DNA of 21,966 nt from a virus, in the IMG/VR virus record IMGVR_UViG_3300024267_000035, positions 1-21,966 of that record. One strand, given 5' to 3'. The notes below the pieces were generated by a model. It was given only the letters and a program-made list of their open reading frames with translations, had not been told where the DNA came from and ran no database searches. This document shows positions 1 through 6,311 of the stretch, in pieces. Numbering within the stretch: position 1 is the stretch's first letter; every line of letters starts with the position of its first letter. The translations under genes and the position numbers were made by a program.

Positions 1-40
1 CAAATGCTTCAAACAATTTTACGTGTTTCATTTTTGCCAT
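1..40 (-). CDS. Partial gene: N-terminus of a predicted capsid-targeted internal head protein
   Basis: Only the first 13 codons lie in the window; the gene continues beyond base 1. They read MAKMKHVKLFEAF. From the second Met (ATG at 31) the start is nearly identical to that of the next gene upstream (MKHVKLFKQY) and close to the one at 1177 (MKHIKLLESF). These match the T4 internal-protein capsid-targeting pattern of Met-Lys followed by spaced hydrophobic and aromatic residues. The leader is A-rich with no Shine-Dalgarno sequence, and an ATATATAATA box lies 17 bases upstream of the first ATG. Start at 40 or 31 is undecided. The function of the mature protein cannot be seen. Confidence 0.6.
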   Translation of the reverse strand, partial: MAKMKHVKLFEAF

Positions 41-57
41 TTTAATTGTTTTGTTTT

Positions 58-67
58 TATTATATAT
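58..67 (-). promoter_or_regulatory. ATATATAATA box, candidate late promoter
   Basis: Minus-strand ATATATAATA, 17 bases before the ATG at 40. The same ten bases occur upstream of several other genes in this window. It resembles the single-box late promoters of T4-like phages (T4 consensus TATAAATA), but the assignment is inference. Confidence 0.4.
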
Positions 68-75
68 CTTTAAAA

Positions 76-519
76 TCAATCTAATGATCCGTGCTTTCCT
101 GATGACATTGCTTTTCCAAAATTATCGCTACGTTCAGTTCTATATGAAATATATGCAGGATCAGAGTTGTGGTTTTTACCACCTGCCCCATAATAAGACG
201 ATAACAAATACGTGTGTATTTTTTCATCTTGTTTACCAAATGATTTATCTGCGTCTTTGACTAATTTAATTATTTTATTTATTTTAGAAGAATTAAATGG
301 TCCATTGATTTCTGTTGATTCTGGATTAAAAGAACTAGTTCCAGTTTGAACTTTAATAGATTGTAAAGTTTCAGGTATCCCTTTTATTAGTTTGATAAAA
401 TCTTTAAGGGAATCTGCACTACCTGACCATGAAGATTCTATCTTTTTACCATTAACCGTAGAATATGAATATTCTATTTTCTCATTAATATATTGTTTAA
501 ATAACTTTACGTGCTTCAT
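76..519 (-). CDS. Predicted capsid-targeted internal head protein (147 aa)
   Basis: The 147-residue product begins MKHVKLFKQYINE-K. This fits a T4-type capsid-targeting sequence ending in an (I/L/V)-x-E prohead protease site (INE, residues 11-13), so residues 14-147 would be the mature protein. The remainder is soluble, rich in Ser, Lys and Asn, with no membrane segment, signal peptide or recognised catalytic motif. The ATG follows the stop codon of the upstream gene after one base, so translation is probably coupled. The neighbours share the same N-terminal peptide, which implies a common fate, namely packaging in the head. The mature function is unknown; injection into the host at infection is inferred from T4 internal proteins. 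Confidence 0.7.
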   Translation of the reverse strand: MKHVKLFKQYINEKIEYSYSTVNGKKIESSWSGSADSLKDFIKLIKGIPETLQSIKVQTGTSSFNPESTEINGPFNSSKINKIIKLVKDADKSFGKQDEKIHTYLLSSYYGAGGKNHNSDPAYISYRTERSDNFGKAMSSGKHGSLD

Positions 520-520
520 T

Positions 521-1177
521 TTAGTGATTGTTCATTATATCTATTAAACTGTTAGCTGTTCCATTATTAAAAGAATAGCTTGAGTTTGCTAATCCAATTG
601 TACTATAATTAGTACCTGATGAATGATCAAACATAATTCCACCGTCTGATGAATTATATTCATCTAATACAAACATTAATTCGTAAATTTCTTGAAACAT
701 TTTATCTTTAACCTTTGAGTCAATTCCACCGCCACATGTAACTGCGATTAAAAATGTTCTTCTACCTCCTGGATTAAAGTTTGCTCTTCCTTCAATTTTG
801 CCGCCAACAGTAGATCTCATTGTACCTGACCATCCACCTGCTGCAGGAACTGAAGATTGTTCAATTTCATATTTCTTATATTTCTTAATTACTTTAGAAA
901 TAGCTTCTGCAAGTTTTACAGCATTTCTTCCTTGAAATATATCGTAAGAATCTTTTGCAGTATCACCTTGTACCATTAATGGTTCTTTATAACTTGGTAA
1001 TTTGCCTGATTTTAAAATAGATTCAACGTCGTTTAAAACTCCGCTATATGAATCTCCCCATTTTTCTACTGCTATTTTGGCAAGTCTAAGTTTGTCTTCT
1101 AGTTTAACTTTAATTCCTTTTTTATTAAAAGAAATTGATTCATTTAAAAAAGATTCAAGTAATTTAATATGTTTCAT
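521..1177 (-). CDS. Predicted capsid-targeted internal head protein (218 aa)
   Basis: The N-terminus MKHIKLLESFLNE-S is a second clear capsid-targeting-like peptide with a possible cleavage after LNE (residues 11-13). The rest is a soluble 200-residue protein with a Gly-rich central part (AAGGWSGTMRSTVGGKIEG, then TCGGG) and a Ser/Asn-rich C-terminus ending in NNH. I do not recognise a family. The start at 1177 is supported by the peptide and by an AT-rich leader that is repeated, 22 bases identical including the first Met-Lys codons, at the start of the next gene downstream. This suggests the two genes arose by duplication of a leader-plus-targeting cassette. Confidence 0.7.
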   Translation of the reverse strand: MKHIKLLESFLNESISFNKKGIKVKLEDKLRLAKIAVEKWGDSYSGVLNDVESILKSGKLPSYKEPLMVQGDTAKDSYDIFQGRNAVKLAEAISKVIKKYKKYEIEQSSVPAAGGWSGTMRSTVGGKIEGRANFNPGGRRTFLIAVTCGGGIDSKVKDKMFQEIYELMFVLDEYNSSDGGIMFDHSSGTNYSTIGLANSSYSFNNGTANSLIDIMNNH

Positions 1178-1207
1178 TTTTATAAATGTTTTTATTTTTA
1201 GTTAGAG

Positions 1208-1525
1208 TTATTTAGTCAGGATCCAGCCAATAGCCACATCACCAATAGTCTCTTCAATGTCTGCACTATTTTCCCAGAATTTTGGATCTGCTATACCATG
1301 GCGAGTACCTGATAAATACGTAATCACATATACTGGATATGAACCGTCTTTAACTAATTCCCATTGATATTCTTTTTTATAGTCAAGATCTTCTAGTTCT
1401 TCACCGATTTCTTCAAAAGAATCTGCTTTCTTTACTACCTTCTTTAAGGCCTTGAGCATTTTCGTAGTTTCTACGATTGTAGAATACTCATTTACAAATG
1501 ACTCAAATGTTGGTATGCGTTTCAT
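1208..1525 (-). CDS. Predicted capsid-targeted internal head protein (105 aa), start moved to 1525
   Basis: The open frame extends upstream to an ATG at 1552, but that start would overlap the preceding gene and put nine extra residues before the targeting peptide. The ATG at 1525 gives MKRIPTFESFVNE-Y, a capsid-targeting-like peptide with a VNE cleavage site, and has the same leader as the gene starting at 1177. I therefore choose 1525. The mature part (about 92 residues) has a Lys/Glu-rich helical stretch (residues 20-50) followed by a short beta-like segment, YPVYVITYLSG, and ends GWILTK. No family is recognised. It is probably packaged in the head with its neighbours. Confidence 0.7.
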   Translation of the reverse strand: MKRIPTFESFVNEYSTIVETTKMLKALKKVVKKADSFEEIGEELEDLDYKKEYQWELVKDGSYPVYVITYLSGTRHGIADPKFWENSADIEETIGDVAIGWILTK

Positions 1526-1545
1526 TTTTATAAATGTTTTTTTGA

Positions 1546-3147
1546 TTACCAAGCGTAATCGAAGGTTTTGATTTTATTAATTCTATCTTTGATATTCTTA
1601 GCGTAGTTTTTAGTTTCTCTTTCGTACCAACTCTCAGCTGAACCATATCTTTCTTTAGATTCTTCACCTTGTCTAACATAATCACAATATCTAGAATAGT
1701 CATCTAATATATTTGACATGTGATTAGAAGCATCTCTTAATTTAACAACAGATCCTCTTTTGTTTGTTCCGATCATGATTTCACCATATTTGGTTTTCTC
1801 ACCTTTTTTTAATCCATTTTGAATTTGTGCAGTTAATTCGTCAATTGCATCCGAGACCATTTTATCTAGTGGTAATTTAGCTGCGTTGTTCGCTAAAATA
1901 GTTTCGTATCTTTTCTTGTTTTCAGATTTAAAATCATCATGTGATTTAAATGCTGTAGCTCCTGATTTTGCAGCGTGTCTATCATTTCTTTTGTTTACAG
2001 TTGAATACTTTTGTTGTAATAAATCAACATTAATGACAATAGCTCTATCCGCAACTTCTGCAATTCTCTTTACGTTATAAAGTCCAGTTGCATCCCATCC
2101 TTTGTATTTTTTACCAATACCTATTGAATCTGTTGGGTTATTATCTACTTGTTTAAGATTTCTATCCCTGTTTTTTGAGCGGCCATATCTACTAGATGAA
2201 GACCAAACTTGATCATAGAATTTATTACCACCAGAAGTAACAGCTAATAAATAACCTCCACCTGGAATAACTTTATTGCCTTGATATGCATCATAAGGTG
2301 CATGTGGATTTTCTTTTTCATTGTCTGAAATATAGAAAATAATAGAATTTGATTGTTTTGCTTTATACGCGGTTTGTGGATCAGTAGTAATAAGATCTTC
2401 ATCTTGTACTTTATCTAATGCTACTTTAGTAGAACCATAAAATGCGCTTGCTAAGTGTTTGTCTAATTTACCAGATTTTCCTCTAAATAGCTCAGCAAGT
2501 CTTTGTGAACCAAATGCTTCAGTAACTAATTCGTTAGATAATGAATTTACGAATTCACTAAAGCTTTCATAAATAAATATTGTTTTGTTTTTTGGTGTTT
2601 CCATTTTTATATTTGATGTATTTTCTTTTACTAATTTTGGATTTTTATTCAAAAGCTCTTCCATGTCTATTTCAGTTAATGACATAAAACTATTTTCTCC
2701 ATACTTTTTAGATAATTTATCTGCTTTTTTAATATCTATCACTCTAGTTAAATCATCGTAATCTAAAGTTGCTACTCCAAATTCTCCAAACATTTCTTCT
2801 GCCATTGCATTTGCAATTTTAAAAGGAGTTGCCTTTTCATTAAGTGTAACTTCTGTTGATGGAGTAATTGATTTTAAGATTCTCATACCTGTTTTAGAAA
2901 GAGAGATACCATCTTCGCTTACATTAAAATATGGTGTGTTTCTTCTTAACCATCTTGTAGAATCAGTTGTCATTTCCTTAACAATACTTTTAAATTCTTC
3001 TTGGGAAATTTTACCATCTTTAATAGCTTCTAATACTTTATTTCTAATTTTAGCTGCTTTACCAACAGTTTTTGCAGGATGGTTTTCAGTATATTTTCTC
3101 TTAACTGTGATGTTTCTTTCTTCTAATGGTTCTTCGTTAATATCCAT
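1546..3147 (-). CDS. Composite protein with an internal capsid-targeting-like segment (533 aa)
   Basis: The protein appears to be two parts in one frame. Residues 1-181 are a charged helical region with an LSKTGMRIL stretch and no targeting peptide at the N-terminus. Residues 182-533 begin at an internal Met and read like another internal head protein: a hydrophobic/aromatic segment (IFIYESFSEFVNSL) followed by ELVTE-A, a prohead-protease-like site after residue 210. The C-terminal part contains a Gly-rich segment (VIPGGGYLLAVTSGG, about 291-305) and a conserved-looking KSGATAFKSHDD stretch (about 393-404), reminiscent of uncharacterised virion proteins of large phages. No enzyme motif was identified. 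The ATATATAATA box 20 bases before the first ATG supports the long form; the A-rich leader before Met182 supports a second start. Confidence 0.6.
   Translation of the reverse strand: MDINEEPLEERNITVKRKYTENHPAKTVGKAAKIRNKVLEAIKDGKISQEEFKSIVKEMTTDSTRWLRRNTPYFNVSEDGISLSKTGMRILKSITPSTEVTLNEKATPFKIANAMAEEMFGEFGVATLDYDDLTRVIDIKKADKLSKKYGENSFMSLTEIDMEELLNKNPKLVKENTSNIKMETPKNKTIFIYESFSEFVNSLSNELVTEAFGSQRLAELFRGKSGKLDKHLASAFYGSTKVALDKVQDEDLITTDPQTAYKAKQSNSIIFYISDNEKENPHAPYDAYQGNKVIPGGGYLLAVTSGGNKFYDQVWSSSSRYGRSKNRDRNLKQVDNNPTDSIGIGKKYKGWDATGLYNVKRIAEVADRAIVINVDLLQQKYSTVNKRNDRHAAKSGATAFKSHDDFKSENKKRYETILANNAAKLPLDKMVSDAIDELTAQIQNGLKKGEKTKYGEIMIGTNKRGSVVKLRDASNHMSNILDDYSRYCDYVRQGEESKERYGSAESWYERETKNYAKNIKDRINKIKTFDYAW
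2602..2604 (-). other. Candidate internal start codon (Met182) of the 533-aa gene
   Basis: The ATG at 2604 is preceded by AAATATAAAA, much like the ATTTATAAAA before the starts at 1177 and 1525, and lies seven codons before the targeting-like segment. Starting here would give a 352-residue protein with a near-N-terminal targeting peptide, the usual layout for this gene family. Confidence 0.4.
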
Positions 3148-3167
3148 GTGATAATATTATTGTTTTT

Positions 3168-3177
3168 TATTATATAT
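3168..3177 (-). promoter_or_regulatory. ATATATAATA box, candidate late promoter
   Basis: Minus-strand ATATATAATA, 20 bases upstream of the ATG at 3147 and overlapping the stop codon of the ligase-like/NMNAT gene. Spacing is like that of the box at 58-67. Promoter function is inferred from recurrence and position. Confidence 0.4.
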
Positions 3178-5017
3178 TCTTGATAAATTGATCGAATGTT
3201 AATGTTGCTATTTCAGCCTCTTCTAAAACCCCCATAGAATCTTCCAGTTTAGATTTTAATTCATTATACATATCATGTACTGGCTTAGGCGTTAGCTTCT
3301 TAAATAGCTTCTCATCGCCATCTAACATTGCGTTTCTTACTTGTGTTGCTGATATATTCTTACCAGTTCTTGGTATTTCATAAAGTCCAAAATCAGTTCT
3401 AACACCAAGATCTTCTCTATATTCTGGTTTATCTACTTGGAATCCATAAGTTTTCATTCTATCGCTTCCGGTTCCCCATAATACTGGTTCATATTTTGGC
3501 CTCATTGCATTAAACATAGTGTCAATACCACCTGTTGGAATTACGAAAACTTCTTCAATTGGATATTTAGATTTTAATCTATTGATCATTTCAACTTGAG
3601 TTTCCTCATCATAAGGTCTCTTAAATGCATCTTCTTTTTTCTTGTTCTTGGCTTTTACTAATAAGATTACAACTGGGTGGCCATTTTGCTTATGAATAGT
3701 TTCAACTACTTTAGCATGACCCAATGTAAAGGGCTGGAATCTACCAACAAACATATTTACTAATTTCTTACCATGTTCTGGATAATCTACCTTTAACGCT
3801 TCTAAAACAGGAGATTCATTATATTGTAATTTTTGATTTAACAAATATGATTTAAAGTTAAGAACATCATTTTCATTTGTTTTTGCCATTACTATTGCAT
3901 CTATACTATCAACTATTTCATTGATCTGTGACATTAAATCTTTATTAATAATATCTGTTTCTTTGTTTCTCTTTTTTCTAAAACTACCTAAAGCTATTTT
4001 ATACAATTCTGATAAAACTTTATTTTGTATTAATGATAGTGTTTTTTCATTTGTGATAAAGGCTGGGTTTAATTTAAAACCTTTGTTTTCTGAAAAATCT
4101 GCAGAATTAAAGCTAGCTCCTACATATTTAGAAGCATTCTTTTCAATGTATGCATTGAAGATGTGTGAAATTAATTCAATATACCTTTCTGCTGAATCTT
4201 CTGATTCTAAAGAAATTTCTTCAAGATTAAACTCTGTAATATACTCTACTAAATCTAATATAGCGATCTGATACATGTCAGATGGCTCTCTTTTTTGAAT
4301 ATCCTTTCTGTCAAATCTTTCAAGTTTAAAACTTTTTGGATTTTTACCTTCATAGAAGTTTACTATTAAACCGTCTATGTCATTATCTAAATTAGAATTT
4401 AAAGTTGGATTATTAAGACCTATGTTGAATATATTAAATATGGCTCTTGTAAAAGATTGATCTTTGAATTTGATTTTAAAATCAGAATCAGAAAGTTCTA
4501 GTAATCTAATTAAGTCATCTTTTTGATTTGATTGTAAAACTCCTTGAAATATAACAGGTGGTTTTTGTACCCCTAATAATTCTGCCCACTTATTTAAGAT
4601 CTGTGGATCTCTAATAACTTTTTTAATTTGTGTAGGGTTTTTAGGATTTAATATTTGTATGTGTGTTAGTATTAGATGGTTTTTAGGAAGACTTTCGTAT
4701 TCGATATCTACTGTTTTGTTGTCTATCATGTAGTCAAATCCGAATTTCCAATCATGTGGCATATCTTCTTTTACATCTTTAGGAATAGCCTTAAAGTAAT
4801 TAATACCATTTTCATAGTATCTTACCATAGTTCTATCTACTTTATCCATTTTATGTTTAGAACCGCTTTTAAAATATTCATAACCGGTACTAGTACTTTT
4901 AACATGAAACGAAGATGCTTGTATTTTTTCCGATACAACACATGTTAATTTCAACATTGAATTAAAGTCATTAATGTTAGTTGATTGAAAATATGTTCTT
5001 AAATTTTGTAATGCCAT
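3170..5017 (-). CDS. Ligase-like domain fused to nicotinamide-nucleotide adenylyltransferase domain (615 aa)
   Basis: The C-terminal third (about 418-590) is a nucleotidyltransferase of the NadM/NadR NMN-adenylyltransferase type. GRFQPFTLGH (425-434) is the adenine-nucleotide-binding GRFxPxHxGH-like motif and ISATQVR (555-561) is the family's ISxTxxR motif. It probably makes NAD from NMN and ATP, though another substrate is possible. The N-terminal part resembles the DNA/RNA ligase nucleotidyltransferase fold: IDGLIVNF (214-221) looks like motif IV and SFKLER (229-234) like motif V, but I find no clear KxDG motif I, so it may be degenerate. The C-terminus, LTFDQFIKNI after VLEEAE, looks like the neighbours' N-terminal capsid-targeting peptide. 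The start overlaps the upstream stop as TAATG, so the two genes are probably translationally coupled. Confidence 0.65.
   Translation of the reverse strand: MALQNLRTYFQSTNINDFNSMLKLTCVVSEKIQASSFHVKSTSTGYEYFKSGSKHKMDKVDRTMVRYYENGINYFKAIPKDVKEDMPHDWKFGFDYMIDNKTVDIEYESLPKNHLILTHIQILNPKNPTQIKKVIRDPQILNKWAELLGVQKPPVIFQGVLQSNQKDDLIRLLELSDSDFKIKFKDQSFTRAIFNIFNIGLNNPTLNSNLDNDIDGLIVNFYEGKNPKSFKLERFDRKDIQKREPSDMYQIAILDLVEYITEFNLEEISLESEDSAERYIELISHIFNAYIEKNASKYVGASFNSADFSENKGFKLNPAFITNEKTLSLIQNKVLSELYKIALGSFRKKRNKETDIINKDLMSQINEIVDSIDAIVMAKTNENDVLNFKSYLLNQKLQYNESPVLEALKVDYPEHGKKLVNMFVGRFQPFTLGHAKVVETIHKQNGHPVVILLVKAKNKKKEDAFKRPYDEETQVEMINRLKSKYPIEEVFVIPTGGIDTMFNAMRPKYEPVLWGTGSDRMKTYGFQVDKPEYREDLGVRTDFGLYEIPRTGKNISATQVRNAMLDGDEKLFKKLTPKPVHDMYNELKSKLEDSMGVLEEAEIATLTFDQFIKNI
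3173..3202 (-). other. Targeting-like peptide at the C-terminus of the NMNAT fusion
   Basis: The last ten residues, LTFDQFIKNI, resemble SFDQFSTE and TFESFVNE, the N-terminal peptides of the products starting at 8609 and 1525. They follow an acidic VLEEAE segment. A C-terminal packaging signal is inferred, not established. Confidence 0.35.
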
Positions 5018-6291
5018 TATCTTCCGTATTTTATGATACCCATTAATTGATTAATGGCTGCAAACGTACCTGTTAATTTCATTGTTTTTCCTTTGTACAC
5101 AAAAACTATTCCTTCAGTTGGTATAATAGATTCTATTCCTCCAATTCTATCTAATCTGGCAAGTTCAGCTTCTACTCTTGCAATTTGAGCTTCACCTCCG
5201 GTTTTTTTAATAGCTTCAGCTTCTGTTCTTATTTGATTATGTAATCTTTGCATTTCCTTGTCTGGATTTGCTGCTACAAAATTAGAAGCATTTTTAAGAA
5301 TTATAGATCCTAGTTCTAAGAATAAATCTTCAAACGGTCTAATGTTTTCTTTATATTTCTTTTTAACATCTTCTTTGTCAAATTTCTTAATAAGAGATGC
5401 TTTATCTTTACCTAACGATTTGTCTAAAGATCTCATGTTTAAAGTCTTCTTATCACCATAAGCCCATCTTAATAATAAACCTTCTTTATAATCTTGTTCT
5501 GTATCTGGAAAGTTTCTATCTATAGTTTCTCTCCACCACATTTCGTGATATCTTGAAACTGAATCAGTATCTAATAAACCATAACGATCTCTTAGTGCTT
5601 CAATCTTTTTGATGAATTTAGATTGATTTTTTTCGAAATCAATATCTTTTCCTAATTTTAATATTTGAGGGGGAATTATTGTAAATGTTTTTTGAACATC
5701 AGCATCAACTTCTTTTAATGCGGAAACCAGCTCTCCTGCTATTTTTTGCTCTCCAATAATATTTCCATTTCCATCAGTTTCCTTAATATCATGGAATTGT
5801 AAAACATCTCTTTCATAATAAATAACATTAGGATTCTTAGAGTAAATTAATTCCATATTAATAAAGTTCTTACCTTCATTAAATATAGACTGATCCTTCA
5901 TCTTTGGAAGAGCTTCATTTAGGTCTTTAGCAGCAAACACGTATGTTTCTCTTACTAAGGGAACTTCATGCTGTTCAAACATTTTTATAATACCGGCTAA
6001 ATCGACTGGGCTAATTAATTGGCCTTTATTTCTAGAAAATAGAGTAACTCCGTTTCTTACGGTGGCAAATAAATTTTGGCCGTCTGTTTTTTCTGTTGCA
6101 ACCTCTTCAAAGTTTAATTCTCCTTGAAGACCAGCTTCAACAATTTTTTTAAAGTCACCGAATGTTAAATCTTTTTCATCAAATGGATGTGACATATGGC
6201 CCGCTGCTCCACCTTCTAAAATAAGGGACTCAGTTGTACTAGTACGTACACTCTCAGTTATAAATTCATTGAAATTAGTAAAGATCTTCAT
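5017..6291 (-). CDS. Ligase-superfamily nucleotidyltransferase with capsid-targeting peptide (424 aa)
   Basis: K68-T-D-G fits motif I (KxDG), whose lysine is adenylylated in ATP-dependent DNA/RNA ligases and related enzymes. INMELIY (about 144-150) is a plausible motif III, EGIVF (393-397) motif IV and the Lys pair in KTMKLTG (402-408) motif V. Together they indicate a DNA/RNA ligase-superfamily nucleotidyltransferase. Whether it seals RNA or DNA cannot be told. The N-terminus, MKIFTNFNEFITE-S, is a clear capsid-targeting-like peptide with a possible cleavage after ITE (11-13); a second possible site is LILE-G (26). The enzyme is therefore probably packaged and injected. GGAAGHMSHPFD (27-38) recalls uncharacterised proteins of T4-like phages. 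It is followed at once by the ligase-like/NMNAT fusion gene, suggesting joint function. Confidence 0.65.
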   Translation of the reverse strand: MKIFTNFNEFITESVRTSTTESLILEGGAAGHMSHPFDEKDLTFGDFKKIVEAGLQGELNFEEVATEKTDGQNLFATVRNGVTLFSRNKGQLISPVDLAGIIKMFEQHEVPLVRETYVFAAKDLNEALPKMKDQSIFNEGKNFINMELIYSKNPNVIYYERDVLQFHDIKETDGNGNIIGEQKIAGELVSALKEVDADVQKTFTIIPPQILKLGKDIDFEKNQSKFIKKIEALRDRYGLLDTDSVSRYHEMWWRETIDRNFPDTEQDYKEGLLLRWAYGDKKTLNMRSLDKSLGKDKASLIKKFDKEDVKKKYKENIRPFEDLFLELGSIILKNASNFVAANPDKEMQRLHNQIRTEAEAIKKTGGEAQIARVEAELARLDRIGGIESIIPTEGIVFVYKGKTMKLTGTFAAINQLMGIIKYGR

Positions 6292-6311
6292 AAGGTATTT
6301 ATCTTATTTTA

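Noticed and set aside
1526-1552. Upstream start of the 105-aa gene (MVIKKTFIK...)
   Set aside because: It would overlap the preceding gene and bury the targeting peptide; the leader shared with the gene at 1177 lies before the ATG at 1525.
1546-3147. ADP-ribosyltransferase of the T4 Alt type
   Set aside because: Attractive because Alt is a capsid-targeted protein, but I could not find a credible R / S-T-S / E-x-E catalytic set in the right order.
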